A stretch of 64,000 bases of DNA from Cardinalis cardinalis. Lineage: Eukaryota; Chordata; Aves; Passeriformes; Cardinalidae. Below the pieces are notes generated by a model. That model ran no database searches and was not told where the DNA came from. It worked only from the letters and a program-made list of their open reading frames with translations. Below are positions 26,001-38,680 of the stretch, piece by piece. Location of the stretch: assembly GCA_014549065.1 (NCBI GenBank), contig JACDOX010000113.1, forward strand, positions 256,413-320,412. Reading direction: 5' to 3'. The translations under genes and the position numbers were made by a program. Numbering within the stretch: the first letter of the stretch is position 1; each line of letters starts with the position of its first letter.

Positions 26001-29000
26001 ACCTCTTATTCTGTTAGTAAACTTGGCAAAGCAGAAAATAATTCATTTTATTAAATCAGTTTTTTTAAAGAAAGACATTCTTTATTCACACTACTGAATA
26101 TATTCAAGTATTTGATGTCTCCCTATTCTTTTTAAGAGAGATTCTTGATTTCAGTGTCAAAAGGCTGAGTGGCAGCATCCAAACCTATGCAGCTGGAACT
26201 GAGGAAAGATGCTATGTTCCAACAAATCAGCTGGTTGAATCTTGATTACAAGTTGGGAGCATTTGTGTATTACCTTAGCAACAAAGGCAGAGTCACTGCA
26301 AGTCTTAACATTGAGGCAGAAGTTACTAAATTACCATTTGTTTACCATTGTTCCCATGCTGGAAGGCAGAAATGTTGTATTTTTAAAGTAATGAAGGAAC
26401 TGGAGAAATGCTGGACCTCTGCAAATGATTGGGCTTAGTCCAGGAAAATAAACCGGTAATTGAGAGTGCTGAGGAATTCTAGGTTGTGTTTGGTATGTCA
26501 GACTGATAAATGTGAAATCCTCAAATTTGATTTCCCTTCATCCCTTACTAGTTAGAAAATTAAAAATTTAGGCAGAAAAGAGCCCTTTCATATTGTATGG
26601 TAGGAAATATTCTGCCTCATATCTTGCTTTGCTGGTAATATGCATACATGCACACATGTTTTGGATTGCCTAATCTTCAGTATTATTTCTTTGGGTTTAG
26701 TGTAAATTGATGGCAGATGAATGAAAAACCTTCCTGGCAGATTTTTTAAAATATAGATGTATATCTGCATGTTCATGTACTTTGACCATTCAATAGTGAC
26801 TTAGTAAATGTACAGTACAAAATTATAGGAGGATTTGTCCTTTTCCCCTCATTTGTCTGTCAGTTGCTGAAGTTTGTGATTCCAACACAGGCCGGTGCAT
26901 TGGGAGATGTAAAAAAAACTTACAGTCTGAAGTGCACAGTGGCATCTCAGTGAGTGCTGGGAGCAGAAATGCTCATCACCTATCAGGAAGTTTTCCAGTC
27001 ATTTGTGTATTGATAGAGTATGAGAAAAACCCCACCTAGTAATCCTATATATCTAAAGGTACGGTAACTTAGAAATACAACTCTGAATGACTGTTCTCTA
27101 CAGGAAACCTGAAGTAATAAGTGATTAGAAAAGCTGGGGTTTTGTTTTCTTTCTTGAGTGAAGGGTATCTTAGCATGAAAATGAATTATCAACTCTTACT
27201 TAGCATGAAATAGTTATAATTACATTTAGAAATGTTTTAAGTAGCTTAAAAATGCATAGCTGCTCTTATTATTTTGATAATTTCATGTTAATTGTGGATT
27301 GATACAGGGTTAATGGTATAAAATGTTAGCACTTCTAATGATATGTTTAAGAACAGTGCAGACATTAAATTCAGTAAACTGGATACGTGGCCTCATAAAT
27401 AAATGCTGAATTATAATACAAAGCACACCATGACCAAATTAATTAGTATGTTTAATCTAGTGAATTCCAGCTAGGCTGCATATAATATGGACATGTATTT
27501 AATTTCTAAATTTAATATTAGCTGCATAAGTCAGCCCTTACTTAATCAGTGCAGATCAGTAATAGAAATGTAATATATCTGGGGTTTTACATAAGCTTTT
27601 CTCTTTAAATAAGATGTTTTAACATTGTTTGAGATTTTAAATATTGTAATTAAAAAAACGCATGTGGGTAGGAATGTTTCCTATGTTCTCCCCATAATTT
27701 GGTGTCATCAGGAGGTAGAATTCCTGAGGTCCAAAATAAAATATTCATTCAGTCAAAATGGCGGCGCTCATTAAAATTCATTCAAGGATCTAGGGCAGAA
27801 TATTTTGTATTTACTTATTTGATGCAAAATTGACTGCTGGTTGCTTTGCTGTAATTATTGTTATATCAAATTTTTTTTTTAATTTGGGTAGAGTTAAAAT
27901 GCCAGTAGAATAATTTTGATTTTTCATTTGAAAGCCTTACTTTTCAAAAAAATGCAGAATAAAAGACTATTTAATTTCTTAATAACCTCTGAGTACTTTA
28001 GATTTTTCCTCTTGTAAATTTGATTTTTATCACATGAACCATAGGGCATAGTGATTTTCTTGAACTCATCGTCTGAATTCTTAAATGTGAGTTTAGGATA
28101 GAAATAGGAAATTGGGTGGTATTGAGTCCAGTTTTGAAAACCTCTAAGTAATCTGTTCAGTTTGTAGTTTCAGGGACTTCAATGAGATTGTGTAGTGAAT
28201 AGGTATTGTCCCTGTGATCAGTGCTCTATAGGCTTAGGCTCATTGCTTTCAGAGGAAAGTCTGAGAATAATCAGCATGTGTTTTCTTCTTTTTTTTTCTT
28301 GATACAGGATTACACACTCTGCCTGTAACCTTTGATATAAATATACCTTTGCTTTGTGTTCTTTTTCTGGTAAATACTTGACTAGAAATGAGTTGATGAA
28401 CTGCTCAGTTTTTATGGAGAGCCCATAAAGCACAGAATGGGCTGACTGCGCTTTGGTGCTCAGTCCAACCTTATTGTTAAATGTGTTTAGGATGATTTCC
28501 ACCCCCATTCCCAGCATTTGGAACAAGCAAATCCAATAACTGTTTATTTGCTGAGCCNCACAAAGGAGCGCGCTTGTCCGAAAGGGGGCACAGTGAGGTG
28601 GCGCCTGTGCTGCCCTGTTAAACACAGCGCTGTCGCTTTCCCGCGTGCTGGGACACCATCACTATGGTTTTTATTCTTAAAGATCTCCCTCGTGGCATTT
28701 TGATCTGCACTCATTCATGGGACTCCCTAACAATTCTTGGGCATGGTTTAGCAGTTAAGACTTTATTCTGGGGACCATTCCCATTAAGCACTTTGCTTCC
28801 AGCTTCCTAATTTAGAGGTTGACTTGTAACTGGTACAAACCTGATTTAATTATNCAGGCTTTAAGTATGGTTTTGGGCAAGATGGCCTCCAGAAGTCTTT
28901 TCCCACCTAAATTGTGTGATTCCAAGCCTTTTGGTTGCACTCCTTGCAGTCCTTCTTGGGGGTGTGGAATTTACTATTCAGTTGTCACACCTGAATTCAG

Positions 29001-31497
29001 TGTTGCCAATGGTAATTCTGTTACTACTACACTTCCAAAAATAATTGTTTATCAGGCTCAGAAGTAAAATCATCATATTTGTGTTTTAATCAGTTTAAAT
29101 AAACAAATGTTAGCGTTTTGTAACCTGATGTAGGAGTAATATTTTTTCCACCCTGCTTGTGTAAGATTGTTCCTATTAACTTATCAAAAGGATTTGTGAA
29201 AGCGCACAAGCATAAAGAGGACTCTCCGTGTGAGAATCATTGTCAGGTACATTTTCCCGCACTAGAAACTTGATGCAGTTAAGTTAGATATTAAGTGAAA
29301 ACTAGCTTCATTTTAGTCTATACACCTGCTAATTATTACATACTGCTAACCTGACAGAATTGAAGTTTACTGATTTATAATAAGTGCAAAATATCTAGCT
29401 GTTTATGGGCAACATCACGGAAAAAAACCAGGTTAACAGCTTTTTTGTTAAGGTTTTTATTTTGAAACTAGATTAAAGATGATATTAACTGATTTATTAT
29501 GAGAATCAAATCTGTAGGGGTTTTTAAGAGTTTTTATTTTCCTGTGGTTGGTTAAAGAATATACAAGAGTAACAAGTTACAATGCTAGTTTTTTTAATAT
29601 TAATGAAAAAAAAAAATAAAGCCCAATAACCCATCACTTTTTTTTTGTGAAGAGGCTTTGCTTACATCTAGCCAAAATGAAAGCTACATCACCAGCTATC
29701 ACATTGAACTGTTGTTAACCCGTGCGGGCTGTAGTTCAGTGAGCCCAAGAGGCTGAATGAAACCTGAAGGAGGCTTCTGTGCAGGAGCTCCTTGGCAGTG
29801 CTTCACTGTCATACCCACTCCATGGAGGAAAAAAAACGAGGCAGCCTGGAAGNGATCTGGTCTGGAATTAGGCACCCAAAGGGACCATCTTTGTGAAGAT
29901 CTGAGGCATGTGGTGACCTTCTCCCCACTGCTTTGAAAGCTGGGCACTTCCTGCAGTAGCTCTGCTTTGAGGTGCCTGAAGCATCTCACTTTAGTGATTT
30001 AAGCTAAACAGACGGCGTTTCATCCATGCTGCCTCGACCAAAACTGCATCAACAGCTATGAAAGCATGTAAAAATAGAAGGGAAGCTAAAGGTTTTTGGC
30101 TGGAACTAAAGTAATTATTTTCAGGTTTTATTTTTTAATAATAATTTTTAATTAAGATTTTTAATATTATAACTGAAATCACATTGTGGATGTTTGAAAA
30201 CTGTTGTTTCATCAGTGATTTGTAGGTTGAATATTGTCCCCAGGTTAAAATAGGACCTTGACTTCTACACTAACATACAGGAACTGCATATTAGAAGCAA
30301 ATGGTTCAAATATGTAGAAGGTTTCATGTTTTTAATATGCATTGTTACTTTTTCAGGGGAAAAAGATTTATACATTATTTACTTATAAACAGATAAACAC
30401 TGTATCTCCTGGTATTTTGAATATTTTTGTTAAATGCAATTCAAATAATTTTAAATTAAAAAATGTGCAAAAATTGGATTAACTGCATATAACTGTTAAA
30501 ACTATTCTAGCTCACTGATATATTCAAAAATCTAAACAGACAGTAGATGTGGACTTTTTTCCCTCTCATAATGTTACCAATATATTTAGTTTCATTTCAT
30601 ATCCTACAAATCAAAAGTACCAGGGTTTCTAAAAGCTTCTCCTTAATATTTCTTCTTCCTGCTCTCCTGTGCCATTCACATAACTGCATCACTCAGCCCT
30701 GTTACGTTCCTCCCTGATGGCTGAAAATGACTGTTAGATATCAATTTCAGCTTGCAGAAGATGGGTTATACCATTTTTGGGCGACAAGTGCAGGAGCTGC
30801 TTGTTCTTTCATCTCCTCTATGGTGGTTCATAACTGTCTTAAAAAACAGTAAGGTGGTGGTTTGATTAACATTGAAGCTTTTATAAGCTGTCAGTGCATC
30901 CTTTAGTAATAAAAAATTGCCATCTTGCATCCTATCCTCTCTGTTGCCCTCTCCATTGTTGTAAACTCAGCTGTTTCCTTATCTGTATAGTGAATTCAGA
31001 GCAGCAGTATAGTTAAAAGCGATTTTGAATGCTTAATTGTCAATTTTTATAATTTTCATTTATTTTTTGCTAGGTTGGTAGTAGCACTGGCTCAGTTCAG
31101 ACAGCCACAGCATAGTGGTAGGTGTAGGGCTGGAATATAAGGCTAGGACTGCATTTTTTGTTTGTTTTTAAAAAGGGAGTAACACACCACCTATATTTTC
31201 CTTACTTATTAAATTAGAAACACCTACAGGAGGAAAGTAGGTCCTAGAAATGAGTTTGCAACATCTGTTTTTTACTCTCTGTTTCATGCTCAGCATCACA
31301 GCAGAAAACCTTTGGGACTAACCTAACCAAGAGAAACCATAAATAAAAGAGAGAAAATTTAAATACAAGACTGCCTTTTTTCTTCTCCCCTCCAATAACT
31401 GTATGTGCATTCATGTAGTAGGACCACATGGTTACTTGGTGGGGTTGTTTTTTCCCAAATACACCATTTTATAAAAGCAAAAGCCATGATACTGAGA
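20041..31497. other. Long AT-rich stretch, intron-like
   Basis: Repeat-poor, AT-rich sequence with no recognisable exon. The frame at 26169-26438 (plus, 89 codons) is the cleanest but matches no family I know, and chance frames of this length are expected. A YY1 site at 27754 is listed separately. The segment 29690-30020 is more GC-rich and could be an old repeat or a non-coding exon; I cannot identify it. The rest (AT-rich runs at 30120-30180, T-runs, isolated polyadenylation-like AATAAA strings) is unremarkable. Confidence 0.6.
27754..27765 (+). promoter_or_regulatory. YY1-type site in AT-rich sequence
   Basis: CAAAATGGCGGC is a very good match to the YY1 consensus (AAnATGGCGGC). It lies in a CpG-poor neighbourhood where CpG-containing motifs are rare, and is flanked by two copies of ATTCATTCA about 30 bases apart. 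This kind of isolated match can mark a lone promoter or enhancer, or be chance. Confidence 0.35.
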
Positions 31498-31965
31498 GTC
31501 TACAGAGGAAGGCCACCAAGATGGTCAGAGGGATGGGCCACCTTTCCTATGAGGAAAGCTGAGAGAATTGGGATTGTTCAGCCAGGGAAGGAGAAGGCTT
31601 TGGGGTGACCTAATTGTCACCTTCCAGTACCTGAAGGGATCTTGCAGGCCAGTTGGAGAGGGACTTTTTACAAGAGCGTGTAGTGACAGAACAAGGAGGA
31701 GAATGGCTTCAAACTGAAAGAGTGTATGTTTAGACTGGATGATAGGAAGAAATTCTTTACTTACAAATTCTCTTGGGGGTGGCAACACACCTGAACAGAT
31801 TGCCCAGGGAAGTTGTGTATGCCCCATCCTTGGAAGTCTTTAGGGTCAGTCTGGGTGATACAGCTCTGAACAACCAGGTATAGTAGAAGGTGNCCCTGTC
31901 AATCACAAGTGGGTTGGAACTAGAAGTCCTTTTACGTTTCCTTCCCACCCAAGCCATTCTGTGAT
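31498..31965 (+). mobile_element. CR1 LINE 3' end, sense copy
   Basis: This 468-base stretch follows the 3' part of avian CR1 in order. Landmarks are: the block around GGCCACCAAGATGGTCAGAG; 'TCCTATGAGGAAAGCTGAGAGAATTGGG'-type sequence; 'TTCAGCC.GG.A.GAGAAGGCT'; 'GACCTAATTGTCACCTTCCAGTACCTGAAGGG'-type sequence; 'TAGTGACAGAACAAGG'; 'AGGAAGAAATTCTTTACT'; 'TTGCCCAGGGAAGTTGTG'; 'GGTTGGAACTAGA'; and the terminal CCATTCTGTGAT octamer repeat. It is 5'-truncated, as usual for CR1, and lacks the reverse transcriptase domain. Several small indels and substitutions show it is old and inactive. Minus-strand frames at 31525-31827 and 31757-31999 lie inside it and are not genes. Confidence 0.95.
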
Positions 31966-34778
31966 AAGTGATTGTATGCTTCCCTTGCTCTGTATTCAAA
32001 TTACATTAATTCTTCAGCAGCAGGAGGGATGTCACAGCAATCACCACTTGTTTACATAGGATGTAACAGGACTGATTTCTTTAGCCTATGCACTTTAGTA
32101 TTTGAGTTTTTTGAAATAGCAGACGTTGGCATTAGTGTCAGTACTATCAGTGCTTGTGTTGGTGGTTTGTGCTCTTAGAAGTTTTCAAGGAAAGACTAAC
32201 CTGGGATTGATTGCTTTGTCCGAGAAGCAAACCTGAAAGAGAGGAGATGCAGCTATTTATATAGCTTTTGCCTCTGCCCGCCTATTTCTCTTTCCAGACA
32301 TGGATATATGAAGGGATCATAGGGGTTTTCACACTTTAACCCTTCCCTTTAGTACCAGCTGATGTGACAGCAGGTAATTCTGCATTCTCTGATGGACTTA
32401 CGGTTATGCCTTGTGCAGCCTTGCTGTTTGGAGGCAGCACAATTCAGTTTCCTGGAGAAGGTCATCATCACTTAGCTATAGGTTATGATGCTGATGCTTT
32501 TATTTTTCCTGTTGGGGCTGTTCTTTTACCCATGAACAACAGATTCATTGGATCAGAAGAGGGCAAAGAAGGGGGGTTGTGTCATTGCAGCCTGATGCTT
32601 AGGGCATGCATCTGAGAACAGGAAAACTTACAGCTTCTTTTAATCTTGCAGAAGTGTCCTTTTCCTTCATTCCTGGTGCTGACATGAGAGTTGGTATGCC
32701 TTTGGGCTGAGCCAGAATTTATCTGTCTTAAAGAGACACATAGATACATACATATATATATACACACATAGAGATATAGATATTTTTTCCCCTGAAGTTA
32801 ATTTTCCTTTTCCCTTTTTTTGAGTTAGTCTTTGCTAGCTCCATTTGTGAACTGTCTCTTGCTGCCACAGTACAGTTGCTAGAGCTGGCATGCAAGAGGA
32901 AGGAATTGGTAGCTGAAGCTGAAATTGCTAACAGGGCTGGAAATGCACTTTTAAAAGGGATTATATGGTGTTAAAACATGTACCTACAACATGAATGCAT
33001 AGATACTGAAAAACTGGGATGGAAAAACGTGACCACTTTCTGCTTATAAGGGTTGTTACCACTTTCCTAGTCCAAATCTGAAGCCAAAGGTGTGTGCCTT
33101 TTTGGATTAGACTTTTGTTTTTGTCTAGAGAAACAATTACCAGTTTGGCCTTTGGGTCAGATTGTGGTCCACATGGGACTAGTTTTGCACATGCAAAGGG
33201 AAGAAATACAAAAAGAAAATCATGTGGCAAAGTAAATAATTCCAAAATAAAATATAATCGATTTTAAAAAAAAATATTTATTTCTCATGATGTAAATGAC
33301 ACAGTGTTTCTGATGTAATTCAGCAGGTTGTTCTATGTGCATGGGTACCTGATCCTGCCTTCTAATCACTTGCATGCTTTTCCCCACAGTGGGAACAGAC
33401 CTGCTGTCAGTACAGGTTGAAACACAGCTGACACTCCAAACCCTTTTCAGTTGTTCATGAATAGAAGTTACGAGTGGAGTTTATTACATGTCACAAAACC
33501 TGTGGAGTTTACCTTTTTTTTACAGACATGAGTACTGTGGCAATGAAAGACAATTTGCTTGTAGGACCACAAGAACTTAAGAGCAGNGCCCTCATATATC
33601 CTGACTCCTCCTTAGGTGGCATGGAGAATGGTTCATCTTCTTTATGGGCTTATTTTTGGCTTGACCTTAATTTTGACTTGCTGCCTTAATTTGTCTTACA
33701 GTTTTTTGGAAGCCTGTACTTCTGTATCAAGTGAAGTGTGTCAAGCTGTGGTTTTGAGCTGTCTGCTCTCAAATATGGCCATTTGAAAATCATCACCGCT
33801 GTTGCTTCCTAGTTCCAGTGTGATTTAATTTCTTTGCAAAACTTTGCTGGGTATATACAAAGAAACAAGATGCTGACTAACCATGTTTTTAATAATTTTA
33901 GGTGACAGGCACAGCAGCGCACACATTTTAGTACTATCAATTCCTTGCTGCTGCCATCAGTGAAAACATGATTGCTCTAAAGTGTACATGGTAGCACAGG
34001 CATGGCCTTAAATTAAGTGGCTTCAGAAATATTCCCATGATGGTGTACAGTATGCCTCGTGAATGTAGATTCACTGCTTTATTTTCTTAGCTGCACCTTG
34101 CCCTGTAAAGCTATGAATCAAAGATGAAGAAGTCATTGAGGAAAAATGTTTTATATCTAGACACTGATACTCATGTCCTTTAACTTGGGTAGTAGAAGTC
34201 TCTTGTTTTGGTGTTACAGAGCTGTTATTAGGTAGTTCACAGATTTGTATAGATCACAGTTAAAATGAGTAGAAAATTATCTTATTCCATTTTCTCAAGA
34301 GTATATAAATATGCATTAACAGCAATGTGAACATATTTTACCAAATCCTATAGTCTGGTAAAGACCTTATATGATTTGGGTTACCTTTTTGGATCACAAG
34401 CTTACTTCTCTACTTAGAAGAATTTTGATGTTTTCTCAGAGGTGAGGTAGTTATCAAGAAAAAGAAGTATTTGAAAGATAAAGATACTGACAGCATTTGG
34501 AGCTTAACCATGCTTCTCTAGAAGGGAGCATTAGAAGAAAAGATGTTGACATAGAATAGTGTGTTTTACCCATGAACCAGTCCAAATAACGTTTTTAAAA
34601 GAAGACTAGACAATGATAATTCTGGCATTTTTCTGTTTCCTCTTGTGAATCCGAGTGCTCCAGTCTATGTGTATATTGTTGAGACCTAATGTGTTTTTAC
34701 CCTTACCAGTTTACACACTGGAGTAGTTCATGTTAACCTGGCTTCAAACAGTGTGAGCTGAGCTGTGCTGGGTTGAAA
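31966..34778. other. Non-coding stretch with no confident gene
   Basis: Contains a CA/TA-rich patch at 32735-32780 and a good acceptor-like site ending at 33389 (TGCTTTTCCCCACAG), followed only 26 bases later by a weak donor. The frame at 32364-32615 (plus, 83 codons) is not recognisable. The segment 33960-34140 is repeat-free and could be a conserved element. Confidence 0.55.
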
Positions 34779-34908
34779 GAGACTGGATGGAGGTGGCTGA
34801 GCTCCTGGCTGAGCGGTCCTGGAGCAGGAGGAAGGAAGATGGTGAGACTGGATGGAGGTGGCTGAGCTCCTGGCTGAGCGGTCCTGGAGCAGGAGGAAGG
34901 AAGATGGT
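34779..34908. repeat. Perfect 65-bp tandem duplication
   Basis: Two identical 65-base units lie head to tail (34779-34843 and 34844-34908), beginning GAGACTGGATGGAGGTGGCT and ending GAAGGAAGATGGT. Within each unit GCTGAG recurs. Both units are open in one plus frame (repeating EVAELLAERSWSRRKEDG) and in minus frames, because 65 is not a multiple of three but no stop falls in the unit. I see no evidence that it is translated. The perfect identity points to a recent duplication or to an assembly duplication. Confidence 0.95.
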
Positions 34909-37529
34909 GTGCAGTCTTGGCCTCTTGAGGTCTGTACTCTGCACCTGTCGAAAAGTCATAGGGCGGAGGATGCGGCTCACCAAACAGGATTATTATTCCT
35001 AAGGGGGAAAACATCTCTAGAGAATTCCCAATAAGGTGATGTTTTCATTGTATGTTTAGAAAGTGACAGATGACAACTGAGATGAAAATGTCATACTCAA
35101 GTAGTGGTAAAACATATAGACTCCAAAGTCTCTTGTGCTTTGTGAGATTAAAGACCGTTTACTTGAATAGAGAATGTTTCATCCATCACCTTTCCTCTGA
35201 TACAATGTCCTTGGATCAACTTGGAAAAGTAAGGTTAGGGAAGTAAGATTTTTTTAAGCTTTCTTTAGAAAGAGAATAATTTGCCCATAGTGAACTGTGA
35301 ATCATGAACCGCATCTTTGCCTGCTGCTTGGTCTGCAGGTCATTGTTAAGAAGGCCCTGGAATGAATGCATTGTCCTCCAGAAAAGAAAAGATTGAATTT
35401 TGGTTTTAAGAGATGTCCTTTCTCTTTCTTTTGCTGTCAGCTCATCATTTACAATTTGTGGACTGAGATGGCTGGCTTTGATTTGTCCATAAGGATGGCT
35501 AGAATATTTTGTGGCTCTTTCAGTTTAACTTTTGTAGGCTACTCTGACTCAGTGCCAGCTGGATTTTAATCCTTACTACTTTCTCCAGTTTTTAGTGTCA
35601 TAGCAGCTTTCCAATTTCCATGTGCCTTTCTTATTTTGAAGTAGTGAACAAAACGTCTGTCTGACTAGAGAGTTTTTTGGTGTTTAGCTTTACTGAAATG
35701 TTTAATGTAATATTTTATTCCTTGAAAACACATGATACCTAGTGACCCTGTTTATCTGATGTCATTATTTATTGTTTTAGACTTTGCCTAGAGGGGCTTT
35801 GTGCTCTGCACAATGAACTCCCAAGAGCTGGAGTTCCTTACTGCTGTTGCACAAGGAGTTTGTGTGTTCAGGACAGATTAAAGCTTGCTCAGTTGGTGTG
35901 GGGTTAACAAATGCAGTGGGCAGGAGGAGAAGTCATGCTGTTCTGGTGCTGGTGCCAAGCAATTATATTGGATGGCTTTACAGACTTACTTCACCAGATT
36001 TGAGGACCAGGTAATTGAATCTGCTGACATCCATGTGCATCGTAACGATGCAGCTCAGTCCCCATGATTTTAGTGAAACCAAAAGACTTCCTCCTGAGCT
36101 GAGGAATCGAGGTTTGGCTAGATGGTCTGGTAAAGCAGAAGGCTGACTGTGAGACTCTATGCCTACTGAAATTAACATTCCACAGATATGAGGGTATTGG
36201 GGTGTCCGTGTAGGATGCTGTGACCTTCCTAAGCACTGCAGACATTGTAGTTGAGCTGTCTGGTGTGAAGGTAGGCTCGTGCCTGTGAGGTCTGTGTCAC
36301 CGCGGCAAGCGTGCTTGCAGTAATATGTCTTCAACAGCTGACCTAGTCTGAACAGTGACGGGAGAGTGACCTTGCAATTGTGCATCTGCTCTAACTTTGA
36401 TACAGNGGTCATGTTATGTGTTGTTTTCTTTGTAAATCAGGTAGCCTGTGCCTTCTGCAGAGTCTACACTTTTCTGTTTCAAAATACTTTGTGCAAACAT
36501 CATTTTTTACCTTAGATTGCAGAAATACATGAGATATAGGGATATATTGGATTTGAAAAGAAACAAAGCTAGTCTTTTTAATTTATCAGCCTATTCTTTT
36601 TAGAGTATTTTGTCACTAAAAAATGTTTTACTTATTCATATAGCATGCATGTATGTAAACATTTACAAGAAAAAAAAANAATTTTACAGATATCTGTTCC
36701 GCCATCTTGTTATTCTTTTTCTTCCTCCAAATTGTTACTGTGCATTACAGTTGGGGTGTGATATGTCAGATGTGCAAAAACCCCTAAAATTTCAAGTAAG
36801 ATGGGGTTTTTTTTATCATACTGTATATAGCATTTTGCCACAGGACAACTTTCTCCCAATGGCAGGGCACTGAACAGCTTGCATCTGTGGGAAAGTGGTA
36901 GCAAAATTGATGGAACAGTCTGTTCCTGTCGATGTTCATTTCAATGCCCCAGAATACGGCTTTCAGCATCTCTGCTGCCAAAGCATACCCTACATTGATG
37001 GGACAAAAGGAACAACCTGGATCTTCCATGTGTTAAAGTGAGGAAATGAAATCTTAAATCTCATTTAGGTTTGGAATTAGGTAGATTGGCAATGCCTGTG
37101 GAGTTCAAATGGGGAAAAAGAGGAGTCTCTTACTCCTCCCTATCACGCAGCTCTCTGAAAGGAGTTGGAAGTATTTAGTGGAGGGTAGAAGCAGACAAGC
37201 AGGAGAGCTTTCCTCGCAATAGCCAAAACTGAGTTGAAAATGAAGGGAAAAAGGGAAGATGTGAAAGTCTAATGAAAAAACATGTTGAATTTAAAATGCA
37301 CCTTAGGAAGTATTTAAGAGAAAAAAATTTCTGTGTCGTCTGCAGCAGGAAAATATCTCTGGTATTACTTCAAGCTCTCCATGTGATCTGCTGAAGTGCT
37401 GAACTCTCTGGGGCAGTCCTAATTTATCATCTCATTCTTTTGCAAGGGTTCACAAAATTTCCAGTAAGGTGCCAGAAATCATGTTGCTTGTATGCAGCTT
37501 TTTCTTCTGTTTCCTGTTTTTTCCCACAG

Positions 37530-37639
37530 CAGTGGCACCTACCTCTGCTTCCATTCAGGCTGGAGAGAAGCCTCCCATTGGTGTGGGCAATTTAGGACCT
37601 GGTACTTTTTATAAAAGAGGTTCTTTTAAAGAAGTGTAG
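37530..37639 (+). other. Candidate alternative 3' exon (weak)
   Basis: A long pyrimidine tract (37498-37526) ending CACAG gives one of the best acceptor sequences in the window. The following sequence keeps one frame open from 37532 for 35 codons (starting VAPTSASIQAGEKPP) to a TAG at 37637-37639. No donor or polyadenylation signal clearly closes it, and the peptide matches nothing I know. It could be a cryptic or alternative terminal exon of a gene running rightward, or chance. Confidence 0.12.
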
Positions 37640-38429
37640 GCAAGGAAATTGCAACATTACTTACAAACATCCTCTCCTACTCACCTTAAAGTGAAAATGC
37701 CATGAAATAGTAGGCTCAGGAATGTGTATAGAACAAGGCTTTGAGACTTTTATATGTGCTCAGTGAGGATGAATTTTGTGGAGTGTGTGTACTTTCCTTC
37801 CTGGCTTTATCACAATGCTTGGGGTTCTTCCTACTGGTTATAAGCTGTTGCTCTATTCTTCAGCCCTATTACAAGAAAACTCAAGTACACAACTTTGCAG
37901 GTGATTGCTGNCCTTTGCCCTGTCTGACTTGGGTGAAGACATAAGCGCAGTTTTGATTTCAGTCATGTACATGGGGCACGCAGTCACATCAAGGACCCTT
38001 CCCAAGGAAGATTGTTCACAAGTACACTTTGATTTACTAAGGTTATGCGTCATTTGTATAAACTGCTCTTACATACACCTACACAAAACTGGAACATAAG
38101 GGTTTCTTTTATTTTTTCTGATTGTAGAATCATGTGACATTCTTTAAAAATTATTTTAAGAAATTGATAAAAATCAAGCTATCTAAAAATATTGTTGTAG
38201 CTAGAAAGTAAGCTTCAATGTCCCACAAACCATTTGATATTTAAAAATATGAGTATATGTGAAATTCCAGCTTTCTCCCCAGCATTTCTCCAGAGAGAAA
38301 CCAAACACGTTATCTTTGACTTCTTTTGTTTATCAGTGAACTAATAAGACATTCCTATTGTAGCACTGGTCTTAGATGTACCTTACACTGTGCCTTGCTA
38401 ATAGAGCAGGTTTGTTCCATCGGGGGTTA

Positions 38430-38680
38430 AGAATATTTAATCCTTTAACGCTGACATATACAACACGCAGCCGTGTCAGCTACAGCTGTTTCCAAACATC
38501 AGTAACAAAATTATAGATGGTTTTGAAGCTTCTGTGTTGGAAATGAATACATTTGAGGATTCAACTTGCTGACAGTGTTTATGTAATTTAATCTTGCCAT
38601 CTGGAAGAAAGTAAACATTTTTTAGGAAATTGAAGTTAAGGTAGCAAGCCCCTTGTGGTTTCTGGCTGTTGCAAATAAGT
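38430..38680. promoter_or_regulatory. Candidate conserved non-coding element
   Basis: Repeat-free block with an inverted pair GCTGACA/TGTCAGC (38450-38456 and 38474-38480) containing TALE-type TGACA cores, a CAGCTG E-box nearby, and homeodomain-type AT-rich cores. Judged on texture only. Confidence 0.25.

Noticed and set aside
26169..26438. 89-codon plus frame starting MAASKPMQLELRKD
   Set aside because: It looks clean but matches no family I know, has no Kozak or splice support, and is of chance length.
28218..28625. 135-codon minus-strand frame
   Set aside because: Contains an N, has no recognisable domain or splice context, and has a length compatible with chance.
31525..31999. Two minus-strand frames of 100 and 80 codons
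   Set aside because: They are antisense to the untranslated 3' part of a CR1 element.
34733..35034. Overlapping frames on both strands with internal peptide repeats
   Set aside because: They are produced by the 65-bp tandem duplication; no coding evidence beyond that.
35978..36412. 144-codon minus-strand frame outside GC-rich DNA
   Set aside because: Contains an N and matches nothing known to me. By a rough estimate, a few frames of this length are expected by chance in 64 kb of such sequence on six frames.
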